Source of the DNA: Camellia lanceoleosa
Taxonomy: Eukaryota > Streptophyta > Magnoliopsida > Ericales > Theaceae
Assembly: GCA_025200525.1 (NCBI GenBank)
Contig: CM045763.1
Location: 62,631,018 to 62,695,017 of the forward strand
Length of the DNA: 64,000 nt
Reading direction: 5' to 3'
In this document: positions 12,108 through 23,676 of the stretch, in pieces
Numbering within the stretch: the stretch's first letter is position 1
Layout: each line of letters opens with the position of its first letter
The notes under the pieces: generated by a model
Database searches by the model: none
What the model saw: only the letters and a program-made list of their open reading frames with translations
What the model was told of the DNA's origin: nothing
Made by a program: the position numbers and the translations under genes

Positions 12108-12268
12108 CGGAACTGCTACGTAACTCAAATATCACGGCTCGAATGGCTCGAAAATATTCTCTTACCAGTAAGAGAATATTTTTTAGACTATGAAAATATT
12201 CTCTTACCGGTAAGAGAATATTTTCGAGCCATTCGAACCATTCATATTCGAGCTCTCACGCATTTCCG
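12108..12268. mobile_element. 161-bp foldback MITE with 9-bp target duplication
   Basis: Flanked by CTAAAAGAT at 12099-12107 and 12269-12277. Copy A (about 6781) has one copy of the site. Ends are CGGAACTGC and, inverted, CGGAAATGC. The centre contains two inverted AAAATATTCTCTTACC stems, each next to GAATGGCTCG, so nearly the whole element can fold into a hairpin. Confidence 0.75.
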
Positions 12269-12349
12269 CTAAAAGATTTATGGACATCAAATCAAAAAGT
12301 GAAATGTCAACCTACTTGGCCCTTCATCAAATATATATGAATAATGCTA

Positions 12350-12485
12350 TTAAAAATGTTAAAGGTCTCAAAATTTTTATTAAATATCTATCAGATCCAC
12401 ATGGGATCCATATTGTATGGGTCCCACACTTATGAGACATTTGATAAAAATTTTGGTAGAATTTTTGAAGTCTCTAACATTACTC
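12350..12485. mobile_element. Small TIR MITE, about 135 bp
   Basis: Present in copy B, absent at the matching place in copy A (about 6857-6862). The left end GTTAAAGGTCTCAAAATTTT and right end, inverted, GTTAGAGACTTCAAAAATTC form imperfect terminal inverted repeats. Boundaries are good to about 10 bp. Confidence 0.5.
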
Positions 12486-12611
12486 TAATTCTATATGCAC
12501 CAACTGATATACCAATTAGTGTATCAACACATAATGTGACATAATTTTAAATTTTTTAAATATTTATAATTTATATAACGAGTGAAATCAACAATAACAT
12601 TATAACATATA

Positions 12612-13372
12612 TGTTGGCTACATATTTTGTAAAAGCCAATTACAATTCGACGCGTGGCGGAGTAAGGGTAATATAGGATGACTATTCAAGTCTTCGATCC
12701 TGATCGTACACGTGGTAGTTAATATTAGTTCTCATGTAATCTGAGTAGCATTGGATCAGTAAAAAGATGCAAGGTAACGTGGCTTCAACGGTTGCTCACA
12801 TTCAAATATAGGAGGGAAGCCTAACTGCAAGTGATGGCGTAGTGGAACTACTTATAAGGCAACATAATTATCGATCATGGAGGAGCAGTTCGACGATTTG
12901 AAGTGCAGTTCGAAGGTCATCCTTGACAAGTATAAATAGTAGGAAAGCCCCCAGAAAAAAGCCCCAGACTCAGATCCAACAAACCAGTCATTTACTTCAT
13001 ATTTTCTTTTCCAGTTTTACATTTCCATTTTACATTTCGTTTTAAATTCTCGTGACTTTAAATTCAGACCGCACTTCGTTCATAGGAGTAGTTTCAAGTA
13101 GATTGTTGTAGTAAACCTCTACGAGGCTGAGTTTGGATCATTGTAAGTTTTCATTCTAATGAAATACTTCGATTGTTCTTCATTTAACTGTTATTTCGAT
13201 TAATTTCTCCTAAGTCAAGCCACTGGTAAAAGTCCTCTTTATTGAGACTGAAAGAACTAAAACACAATCGTCTGGTAATTGGTTGGCAATTATAATTTCT
13301 GTAAGGACAGATTGATACTTGCTAGCATGCTCGCATTTACAAAAATACCCTTTGAAAGCCAAAAAGCCAACA
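12612..13372 (+). repeat. 5' LTR of the Tat element
   Basis: About 761 bp, TGTTGG...CCAACA, aligned end to end with 36799-37564. Directly preceded by target duplication ATATA. Confidence 0.93.
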
Positions 13373-13380
13373 TATATTTT

Positions 13381-13398
13381 TGGCACGCCCGATAGGAC
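13381..13398 (+). other. Primer-binding site of the Tat element
   Basis: TGGCACGCCCGATAGGAC begins 8 bases after the 5' LTR. The TGG start is complementary to a tRNA CCA end. The isoacceptor cannot be assigned with certainty, though Tat/Ogre elements often use similar sites. Confidence 0.65.
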
Positions 13399-13406
13399 TA
13401 ATTGAA

Positions 13407-16256
13407 ATGGCTAGAAGAAGACGACAAGGAGAAAATGAACGCTTGGAAGAAGGCGTAGAAGGAGAGGTAGAAATACCTAATCCAGAGGATAATGTGATAA
13501 CACATCCTGTGGAAACTCCTATGTTATCAGAACCTATGGTTGAACAGACTAGTACTTTAGGACAAGAACCACATGTTCATAGTATTGGACAAAACTAAGG
13601 AATTAGACCATCCACTGTTCCATCTACCCAGCCAATAAATCCATGGGATGGCCTAGTAGATGCTATGGGATAGCAATTAATGAACACAATGGAAAGGTGG
13701 GCAACATCCTTTTTGGATCGAATGAATAACCACCAACCAACAAACACAAGACACACGGAGGAAGTTTTAAATGTCCCTTAACAAAGATTGGCTAGAGATA
13801 AACAGCCTATGCAAGTTAATGGACATTCTAATGGTCAAATTAGTAATCAGAACTATGAAAGACCATCACCTCAGTCTTGGTATGAACCCAATTTGAGGCC
13901 TATGGCAAGCTAAAATGCCTCAGTACTTAACAATGAAGCCATGCAAGTTGGTGGATCTAGCCCAGTACAAGAAACTGGCATAAGAATGGTCACAAATCCC
14001 ATGTTCGAAGCCATACCTGGCACTAGGGGGTATAATAATCCCTTATTCAAATTTATACCCGGAGGGTTGGAAGGTTTTCCCACAAATGGAAGGGACACAA
14101 CACTTGTTCCAGCACCTTTCGCAGGTCCTTTCGCAGGACAGGCTCAAAAGGGTTACCTACACCCCCAATAGCAACCTGCACCATAGGGACAACCAGTCCC
14201 AAATGTACCACCTTATGGACCAAGAGGACCATAGGCACAAGTTTGTTTACCAAACCCTGTATTTGTTCCTCCAGTAGTGGTTCAGCAGGCACAAAATATG
14301 GTCCCTAGAGACCAAATTGCTGATATTGTTAGGGAAATGTGTGGACCGATGGCTCGGGGGGTTCAGACTCCTGTATACAGAAAACCATACCCAGAATGGA
14401 TAGATAGGGTACATGAATACCCAAGAGGGTTCAGGCTACCAGATTTTACCCTTTTCTATGGGAGTGGAAACCAATCAATAGTAGAGCATATTGCTAGGTT
14501 TGCTGCTCAATGCGGTGAATTTACTAATCATGACTCTATGAAACTGAGATTATTCCCAAACTCTCTAACTGGGGGAGCATTTGTATGGTACATCAACCTT
14601 ACACCTGGCTCTATTCAAACTTGGCAACAAATGGAAGAGGCATTTCATGTCCAATTCTTCCAATCGGAGTCAGAGGTTTCCATGGCAGACTTGGCAAGAT
14701 TGAGTCAAAGACCTGAAGAAAAGGCTACTCAGTTTATTGCCAGATTTAAAAGGGCTCGAAATAAATGTAGAGTCATCCTGCCAGAGCCAGAATTCGTAAG
14801 ATTGGCTCAAAATGGTTTAGAGTTCAGGCTTCGAAAGGAGTTTGACTCAACTGAATTTAGAGATTTTGTGGAACTAACCTATAAGATGTCTCGGTATGAA
14901 GCATTATTAGAGGAGGAGCAAGATCAAAATAATGCATCATATAAGACATATTATAGAGATCCTAATTATGAGATCGATATAGCAGAGATTGTGGGCAAAG
15001 AACCTGTAATCTGTGAATCATTAATTCATAAGGATACAATAATTAACCAGTAGTTTAAAAAGAAAGACCTTCACAGGAAGTACTCTTTCAATTTAACAAA
15101 AGCAGATGACATTTTTGATCATTTGCTTGCAGCCAACTTCCTTAAGTTACCAAAAGGAGTAAAACTTCCATATCTAGATGAACTTAAAGGAAAAGTATAC
15201 TGTAAATGGCACAACTCTTGGTTTCACTCAACTAAAAACTGCATTGTTTTTCGAGACAGGATCCAAGAACAAATTCGGAAAGGAAGTTTGAAATTTCCAG
15301 CCAAATCAGAAAAGGCCATGGGGATTGACAGTAATCCATTTCCAGAAGTTGAAGAGGTGGCAGCCAATGTCATTATGTCAGATTTCCAGAACTTGTCCTT
15401 GACAGAATTGGAAGAAGTCAATGTGCAGATGTATGTTGCTAACCAGACAACCATCAAGAAGGACACTAGAAACCCACCAGCTATTGGACAAGGTTTCTCA
15501 CACCAAAGGGAACACTCTGATGAAAAATCACTAGATGATGATTCCTTAGAGGCAGCAGTAATGCAAAGAATGTGTCCCAGGTGCAGACTGAGTTATAAGT
15601 GGTTGAAAGGGCTTCCAACTAATGGGAAGCAATATTACAGGGATGTGCAGAGACGCCTTAAACCAACCAATGCTTATAACAAAAGGCCGTATCCGGCTAG
15701 TGTCAGGCAGCAACCATTGGTAGTTGAACCAGTAGTCGATAGAATGCATGTTAAAGACAAGAGGCCCTTGTATGAGTCCAGGCCACCTAACTATTATAGA
15801 ATGGAGAGCAGTCATTCTGAAAGAAGATTGGAGAAGAGTTCAGGTTATGGAATTAGAGCCAGAGATTGGCCCCCTAGACCAACCTCGCGCAGGACAGAAA
15901 GTTGCCATCTTCATCGAAGGTTTGAATCAGGCTCGAAACATGAGGTCAGGGCCAAGCAATTGCCTTCACAGCCAGCTTCGAAGATGGCTTCGAAGGTAGA
16001 AAAAAGTAGTTCAACATCTGAGTCAGTAAGTTCGTGGGTACCTGGAGTTCCAGATTGGTTTGTGATGCAAAACAAACCTAGGGAAGTGCCTACCCAGAGA
16101 AATGTTGGAAACCAAGGAAAAATGGTTAAACCTCATTTGGTGGCTCCGAACAATTGGGTATTGCTTAAACACCCAAAGACAAAAGAACCAGATATGGTCC
16201 TAGTCATTTCGAGATCACAAAGGAGAAAGATTCATCGCAGGTACACTCAGTACTAG
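13407..16256 (+). pseudogene. Tat element gag region with premature stops
   Basis: The first in-frame ATG is at 13407 (MARRRRQGENE). A Pro/Gln-rich region leads into a Gag core at about 14300-15050. This has YPEWIDRVHEYPRGFRLPDF, then the LRLFPNSLTGGAFVWY block and the RFKRARNKC helix, all typical of plant gypsy capsid. Downstream (15123-16256) comes a basic linker with VYCKWHNSWFHSTKNC, a CxxxH-type segment, and CPRCRL. In-frame stops occur near 13595, 13672, 13781, 13912, 14169, 14187, 14233, 15051 and 16254. Each can be explained by CAA or CAG mutated to TAA or TAG. The frame is otherwise open, so decay by transition is the main damage. Confidence 0.85.
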
Positions 16257-16262
16257 CAAGAT

Positions 16263-17522
16263 ATGAAAGAAAATGGAGAGAACTCTTCATTAATCCAGAC
16301 AGAAGGAAAGAAGACTCCAAAGTCAGACCATACTCCAAAGCCAACTCTACAAAGCAAAGTAGGTTGCAGCAGAGAACAGTTGGCCAAGGTTCATTCTGAA
16401 CTAAAAACCAGAGAGAAGTCTAGCTTAGCAGGATTGGAGAAAGCTCTGATAGAGAGTGATAGCGAGACAGAAGAAGAAATTGGCATAAGCCAAAAGAAAG
16501 AAATGGTGGAGGAAGAAATGTTCGAAGCCTTCATGGCTGAGCAAACATTTCTGGTTGAAAAACCAGTCGAGAAAAACCATTCGAAGGAACCTGTTAGCAA
16601 TGAAGTACCAGAATGTAGCATGGAAGATGCTTCTGAGGTAACTAATCAATGTAGCCAAGAGGGGAAACAGGCATAGCCAGCCATCCAGTTTGGCTCATTT
16701 CCTCCAGTATCAGTCAATATGGTACATATACTACCTCATGAGTTCGAAGCTGGGGATGAGAACCAAGATGGTCAAGAAGTTGATCAAATTCCAGTCTCTA
16801 GTGAAGATTCACAAGTGAGTATGGTACAGGATGATTCCGGAATGGCTACCCCAATGGAAACTGAATATGAGAGCGAAGAAGAGGTGAGCATTAACCTCTC
16901 ATATCCTTTTGAATATCCCTTGAATTCTATGACACAACATGTCAAGCCTTTGTACATCAAGGCTTTCTTCGATGGGATACAATTGAACCGAGTCTTGATA
17001 GATAATGGGGCAGCAGTGAACTTACTACCGAAATCTTCTTTAAAGAAACTAGGGGAAAAAAATCCCAGGTTGATCCCGACTAGCACAACCATTGCTGGCT
17101 TTGCTGGAGACAAACAGATGGCTCAGGGAATTCTACCCATCAACCTGAGTGTGGGAACCAGGGACTACATGACAGCATTCTTCGTAATCGACGGTAATGC
17201 TAAATACAATGCTTTACTTGGGAGAGATTGGATCCATACTAACAAATGTGTGCCTTCTTCTTTGCATCAGAAAATTATGATGGCCTTAGGCAATGAAGAG
17301 ATAGAGGAAATTGATGCAGATCCTCAACCTTTCATAACCTGTGCAGACTTCGTAGAGGCCAAACTGTATATTGAGATGGTGACACCACTCAGTATACTGA
17401 GGAAACCTAATGGCTCAGCCGAAGTGACGGCTGATGAGGAAGTGACACACCTGAAGCACTTAGTTCAAGAGAGTGCTGATGAAGAGGTTATCGTTAAAGA
17501 TGACAATGATGCCTGGTTGTAG
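16263..17522 (+). pseudogene. Tat element linker and aspartic protease
   Basis: An acidic linker (16263-16676, ended by a stop that was probably CAG) is followed by the retroviral-type aspartic protease at about 16900-17280. Its active-site block reads VLIDNGAAVNLLP, the DNG variant often seen in plant Tat elements rather than DTG/DSG. The flap and C-terminal ALLGRDWIH block are visible. The enzyme would process the Gag-Pol polyprotein. A TAG at 17520 interrupts the link to reverse transcriptase. Confidence 0.82.
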
Positions 17523-19330
17523 GCAAAGAGATGAAGCACAAGAAGCCAAGTCCTTGGCTCTGATTAAATTCTCAACATTGGATGTAAAAGCAATAACCCA
17601 GAAAGTACAAGAGCAAGAGAGAGAGGCCATAATAATTGGCTGCAAACAAGAGCAGCAACAGGTCAGAGTTTTGACCCTTGATAAATACTGTGCATTGGAC
17701 ATTGAAACAAAAGTCCAGGAGATACAGGAAGAGGAAGCCTTGTGGACAGATTTTGTCTATGAAAAAGAGGGCAGAGATGTTGAATTAAAGAATCTGGGAG
17801 CAGAACAAAGCAAGGAGGTTGCTTCGAAGATAGAAGAAACCAAAGAAGAAGCTTCAATAAGTTCTCAGACACAAGACCCCTTAGAAGAAGTAAATTTAGG
17901 GGAAGGTTCTATACAACAGCCCACCTATATAAGTGCTTGTTTGAATGTTCTGGACAGGGACCAATTGTTGGTTGTTCTAAAGAAATACAAAGATTGCTTT
18001 GCATGGTCTTATAATGAACTACCAGGATTGGATAGGTCATTACTGGAACATAGGCTCCCTATGAGGCCTAACTTCAAGCCATACAAGCAGAAACCAAGAA
18101 GAATGAGTCCAGAAGTAATTCAGAAAGTTAAGGAAGAGATTCTTAGACTACTCAAGGCAGGCTTTATTAAGACAGCCAGGTATGTTGAATGGTTATCTAA
18201 TATTGTGCCTGTAGTTAAGAAGAATGGCAAAATGAGAGTATGCATTGATTTCAGAAACTTAAATCTAGCAACTCCAAAAGATGAGTACCCTATGCCTATA
18301 GTGGATTTGTTGGTAGACAGTTCAACAGGGCGTCAAGTTTTATCAATGATGGATGGACACTCTGGTTATAACCAAATCTGCATTACAGAGGAGGATGTCC
18401 ACAAAACAGCATTTAGATGTCTTGGAAATATTGGCACCTTCGAATGGGTTAAAATGCCATTTGGCCTAAAAAATGCTGGGGCTACATATCAGAGGGCTAT
18501 GAACACTATCTTTCATGACCTCATTGGAGGGTATTTAGAGTGTTATATTGATGACATTGTAGTGAAATCCCAGTCCATGGAGGAGCATCTGTTTCATTTA
18601 GAAGCAGCTTTTGAGAGAATGAGGAAGTTCAAGTTGAAACTCAATCCTCTTAAATGTGCTTTTGGTGTATCATCTGGAAACTTCTTGGGTTATGTAGTGC
18701 ACAAGAAAGGAATATAGATTGATCAGAATAAAGACAAAGCCATCATTGAAGCTAGGCCTCCATCAAGTAAGAAAGAATTACAAAGGTTCCTTGGACAGGT
18801 TAACTTTCTTCGAAGGTTCATTTCTAACACTGCAGGGAAAACTAAAGTATTTTCTTCCTTGTTAAGGCTGAAAGATGAAGAGGAATTTGTGTGGACAGCA
18901 GAGCATCAAATTGCTTTCGAAGGTATCAAAGCCTACTTGGCCAACCTCCAGTGCTGATGCCACCAAAGGGTAACAAGCCCTTAAAGTTGTACATAGCAGC
19001 AGCAGAAGATTCATTTGGAGCTTTCTTGGCCCAAGACAATGAGGAAGGCAAGGAGCAAGCTGTTTATTACCTTAGTAGGTTTCTAAATTCTTGTGAATGT
19101 AAATATTCAGCTGTTGAAAAGCTGTGTCTTGCTTTGTATTTTGCTGCAATGAAATTAAGATACTATCTTTTGCCTACAACTGTCTTGGTAATTGCAACCA
19201 CAGATTTGGTTAAGTACATGTTATCTAGACCTATGTTGAGGGGAAGAATTGGCAAGTGGATACTAGCCTTATCAGAATTTCATCTAGAATATGTCCCTCA
19301 AAGGGCAGTAAAAGGGCAAGTTTTAGCCAA
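17473..19330 (+). pseudogene. Tat element reverse transcriptase and first RNase H
   Basis: The RT core at about 18050-18720 shows the VKKNGKMRVCIDFRNLN block, SMMDGHSGYNQI, MPFGLKNAGATYQ and the catalytic YIDDIVV. A stop at 18715 (GI*ID) and a one-base frameshift near 18945 break the frame. The frame resumes at 18946 with the RNase H/connection domain to about 19330 (YYLSRFLNSCECKYSAVEK, LSEFHLEYVPQRAVKGQ, ANFLADHP). This RNase H looks degenerate at its catalytic positions, which is common in Tat elements that carry a second RNase H. Confidence 0.85.
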
Positions 19331-19379
19331 TTTTCTAGCAGACCATCCATCTCAAACAGAAAGCCAAGAGATAATGGAA

Positions 19380-19976
19380 CTTGGTATGGCTAGTGTTGAG
19401 CCATGGCAAATGTGGTTCGATGGATCGAAAGCCAATGGTTTAACTGGAATTGGTATTGTGATTAAGTCTCCACAAGGGGTAGAGACCACACATGGTTTCA
19501 GAGTGGATGAAGCTACCTGTTCCAATAACCAAGCTGAATATGAAGCCTTAATAGTGGGACTAGAAATTCTTATTGGATTACAAGTACATGCAGTTGACAT
19601 ATTTGGAGACTCTCAATTGGTGGTTAACCAAGTGAAAGGGATTTTCAAGTGTCAAAGCATAAGTATTTTGCCATATTATGTTGTTGCATTACATTTGCTT
19701 TCTCAATACCAGATAGCAAATGTAACTCATGTCCCAAGATTCTTGAATAATAGAGCCAATGATGTGGCTCAGAAAGTTTCGAATTTCAAGAGAATGGATA
19801 ATGCCCAAAGGGACATAAGCCAAACAACATATCAGAGATTAATACAACCTTTGAATAAAAGGAATGTAGTCTTGGAAGTCAATCATAATGACTTACAAGA
19901 AGAAGATTGGAGGCATCCAATAATGCAGTACTTGACTCGTCCATCTTCAAAGGCCAGCAGAAAAGTTAAATTGTAG
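19380..19976 (+). pseudogene. Tat element second, archaeal-type RNase H (aRNH)
   Basis: An extra RNase H follows RT-RNH. The catalytic set is visible in order: FDGSKANG (Asp), NNQAEYEALI (Glu), FGDSQLVVNQV (Asp) and NNRANDVA (Asp). A second RNase H between RNH and integrase is the hallmark of the Tat lineage. The frame ends at a TAG (19974), again explicable as CAG to TAG, just before integrase. Confidence 0.85.
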
Positions 19977-19988
19977 TATATGTAATAT

Positions 19989-21163
19989 ATGATATATGGT
20001 AATGCTCTCTACAAAAGGGGAGGAGATGGTTTGTTACTGGAATGTTTAGATCCAACAGAAGCATTAACAGCTATGACTGAGATTCATGAAGGCATCTGTG
20101 GTGCTCATCAGCCTGGGGTAAAGATGAGATGGTTGCTTCGAAGGCATTCCTACTATTGGCCAACTATCCTTAAAGACTGCATAGAATATGCAAAGGGTTG
20201 CCAAGCATGTCAAAAGTATGGCACAATAAGGCATGTGCCCATAACTGGCTTACATGCAGTAGTGAAGCCTTGGCCATTCAGAGGATGGGCCATGGATATG
20301 ATGGGAAAAATACACCCACCTTCTTCGAAGCATCATTGTTTCATTCTAGTGGCCACTAATTACTTTACTAAATGGGTCGAAGCCAAGCCATACAAGGCTG
20401 TAGACCAGACAGAAGTCATTGGGTTCATTAAAGATTTGATCCATAGATTTGGCATCCCACAAACCATAACTATGGATAGTAGGACTATGTTCGATGGGAA
20501 AATGGTGAAGTCTTTTGTGGCAGAGTTTGGAATTAGCCTTGTTAATTCCACACCCTATTATGCACAAGCCAATGGTTAAGCTGAATCATCCAATAAGTCC
20601 TTGAAAAAGGGAATACAAAAAGTTGTGGAGGATAATCCTAGGGATTGGCATAACCTGTTGTTGGATGTTCTATGGGCTTACAGAACTTCCCCAAGGTCAA
20701 GCACAGGAGTCACTCTTTATGCCTTAGTATATGGACATAATGCAGTGTTACCTGTGGAGATTAATGTTAAATTTTTTAGGATAAGATGCCAAGATCAGTT
20801 AGATCCTGAGCAGTACCATCAAAGTATGTGCTTGGAGTTAGAAGGCATAGATGAAGCCAGAATTTTGGCATTAAATAGCATTCTTTTCCAAAAGAGGAAA
20901 GCAGCCAAGAATTATAATAAGAAAGTCAAACACATTGGCTTTGATGAAGGTGATTTGGTATGGAAAACAATACTCCCAATAGGAATTAAAAGCCATAAGT
21001 TTGGCAAATGGTCACCTAACTAGGAAGGACCATATCAAGTTCATAGAGTTCTGCCTTTTGGAGCATACCATTTTAGAAATTTGAATGGTTACATACATCC
21101 CAAAAAGATTAATGGCAGATATTTGAAGCCTTATTTTCCAACCATTTGGGAACACAAGGAATA
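19989..21163 (+). pseudogene. Tat element integrase
   Basis: The HHCC zinc-binding domain is at about 20075-20215 (HEGICGAH, then CQACQ). The catalytic core runs from about 20285: WAMDMMGKIHPP supplies the first Asp, TMDSRTMFDGK the second, and the Glu follows in AESSNK after the stop at 20577 (Asn-Gly-stop, from CAA). The C-terminal part runs to about 21163 after another stop at 21019 (TGG to TAG). The product would insert cDNA into the genome. It converges with the antisense PMD-like gene, whose end is only about 60 bp away. Confidence 0.83.
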
Positions 21164-22410
21164 AAATAAACACTAAGCATAAGAACATAAGACTGCTCAA
21201 ATGATAGACAAAAATTTACTTTTTCATAAAGAATTAGGTACATTTTGCCACAAATTGGCCCAAAAATTATTACAGTGTCTTAGTTGTTCTTTTACAATGG
21301 ATTTCCTATTGCTAAGTGATGAAACTAGTTGAATAGCTGCAGCCATCTCTTCCTTTCGATCAGCCAGTCCTTGGTTGGTGATTTGCAATTTGGTGTCAGT
21401 TCGGACTAAGGCTTGATTCACTGCAGACAGCTCCTCTTCAAGTTGAGCTTTCCTTTCCAGCAGCTGGACTCGAAAGTGAAAGGTAGGGGAGTGTTGTTCT
21501 TTCAGATTGGACACTTTGGTATGCACTTGGGAAACAAAACTCTAATCTCTAGCCAGTTTCTCATCCGCAGCCTTAGCAGCATGACAAATGCTAATGTAGA
21601 AGTCGATAGTAGCTACTGCCTCAGATAGATGACTTGAAACATTCATGCCGGACTGCTCAGCAATTTTGCAGCACTGAAGGAGCCCATTCCTGATTATAGG
21701 CCTTTGTAGAGCCTCGAAGGGGATCCTCGAAAAAGAAATCAACAGTTCCAGGCATGTGTCCAGGTCTATCGAAGGTGCAGAAGGCTTGCTGCTGGAGGAA
21801 GAAAAGCTCTCAAAAATTTCTAATAAAGAGTCAGCCAAAACTAATGGCTCAGCTTCAACATTCAATGTTGGAAAGGTAGGGGGTATGTCGAAGAGACTGG
21901 CTAGTCTTGCTTCGAAGATATCCACTTCATCCATAAACATGTGGGGCGCAAAAAGGGTTGTGGTGGATGACACAGGAGACTGCATAGGGATAGGAGAAAT
22001 AGGTGAAGCATCTTTGGCAGTCTCCATGGTCCTAGCCACCAATGAATCAAGTGAAAAAGGGCTGGAGCTAGGTAAAGATAGTAAACTATGGGTTGGAGAG
22101 CTGCCAGCACCCTCTGTAGAAGCATCAATTGCCATTAAAGATGGAATAGCAGTTGGAATTTCTTTGGAATGAGGAAGAAGAGCAAAGCTTGAAAGAGAAG
22201 TAAGTTGAGGGAGGTCAAAAGTCAAGAAAGAAAGATAGGGCTTTAAGCCAAGAAAAGGAGATGCAAGGATGTTTGGCCTCAAGGAAGGTACAGAAAGTCT
22301 AGGCTTGGGAAGTGGAAGTAGTATCTGAATAGCCCTCACGTTCTGTATCTGATCAACCTCAACTGAAATTGAGGGAGTCCTCATTTAAAGGATAGGCTCA
22401 GTAGATGCTG

Positions 22411-22498
22411 CTACAAAAGGAAGAAATATAAAGTAATGTCAAATTTCAAGACCAAAAGTTGACAAAGGAAAAAACAGCAGAAGTATGAAAGAAATTAC
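22411..22498 (-). other. Predicted 88-bp GT-AG intron 2 of the antisense PMD-like gene
   Basis: Minus-strand donor GGAGCAA/GTAATTTC and acceptor CCTTTTGTAG/CAGC. Splicing keeps the frame into the downstream block starting MRTPSIS, apart from one TAA that could come from CAA. Confidence 0.7.
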
Positions 22499-23086
22499 TT
22501 GCTCCAGAAGTATTGGCGCTGATGGGAGAGCTACGAAGGAAATAATGATCAGCAGTTTGTTGCCTTCGTGCAGCTTCTCTTTGTAGTGCATTAGCAGCAG
22601 CAGCTTCATCTCTTAGAAACTGTTGCTGCCGTCTCTTCTTAGCCCTCTCGAAGACAATTATTGCCTTGGAATGTTCTTGCTCTACTACCTTGGCAGCTGC
22701 TTCATGAATGGGGTCTTCAACCAAGTCAGCAGCAGGAACAGTCACTTTCTTTCTCTTCCTTCTTGGCAATGATACTGCCAACTCCTTTTGGACCTCCCTC
22801 TCTTCAACTTGGAGTTCAGATTCTTCAGAGGTAAGTTCTTTCTCCACTATTGTGGTAGTTGCCTCGTGAGTAGGATTTTCGATTATAGCAGAAGGGGAGA
22901 CAGCCACCTTTTGTCTCTTTGTTCGTTGCAGAGATACTTCTTCCTCGTGCTCAACCTTTCTCTCTTCTGTCTGAGATTCAGATTCCTTAGAAGGGAGGAT
23001 TAGCTTCCTTTTCTTTTTTTGTTGTTGTCTCTCTTTGAGAGTAGCTAAAGTTTCAGCTCTCTTAGGGGATTCTTCTTGTGGGGACC

Positions 23087-23160
23087 CTACACCAAAAAAT
23101 ATAACTGTAAAGGAAACGAACAAAAAATTCAAAAGGAAAAAGGAACCTGAAAATACTAAC
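23087..23160 (-). other. Predicted 74-bp GT-AG intron 1 of the antisense PMD-like gene
   Basis: Minus-strand donor AAAAAGG/GTTAGT and acceptor TTGGTGTAG/GGTCC. Removal joins the upstream and downstream frames, which are otherwise closed by a stop at the donor (GGT TAG). The interior is T-rich. Confidence 0.7.
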
Positions 23161-23676
23161 CCTTTTTGGAGGTAGCTCTAGTGACTCTAGATGGAGGGGG
23201 TGAAGTTGCAAGAGCAGTTGTGGCAGCTTCAGGAAGAGGGGGAATGTTCTCAACTGTTACTGACTTAGCTTTCGAAGGCACTCCCAACCCTATTAGCAAG
23301 TCATGAGGGTGTACGGATAGGCGCACTTCCATGTTGGCTGTCCACCAGCTCTGGAATATTTTCAAAACTAAGCCAGATGGAAGAAAGGGAACAAATTGGA
23401 ATTCATTCAATTTCTTCAGTAGTTTTAATATTGCCGCCTCTAGCTTGGATTTGGATATTCTCAAGTCTCTAGCCGTAAGGTGGACATTCGAGAGACTGCA
23501 AAGTGGAACAGGTATCCCTTGAGTGAGCCCAAATTGTCTGGCAAATTGATAAGGGCAATACACCTCAGATATGCATTTATAGGTTCGAGGGTTCAAAGTG
23601 CCAATGAACAATTCCCTTGGTAGCAATATAGAGGCCCACATATCTTTATGAGGTGAGGTGGAGCCCTTTTTATCAG

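Larger units (their letters stand above)
9134..12611. repeat. Tandem segmental duplication, copy B, left portion
   Basis: Starts with the tail of the MITE seen at 3861-4038 and continues collinear with copy A to 12611, where the Tat element begins. Copy B resumes at 37565. It differs from copy A by a 271-bp MITE, a long inverted repeat replacing about 5650-6740, and two small MITEs at 12108 and about 12350. Confidence 0.85.

Noticed and set aside
12087..12272. 61-codon frame across the foldback MITE
   Set aside because: The frame is made of the two inverted stems and would not survive removal of the element.
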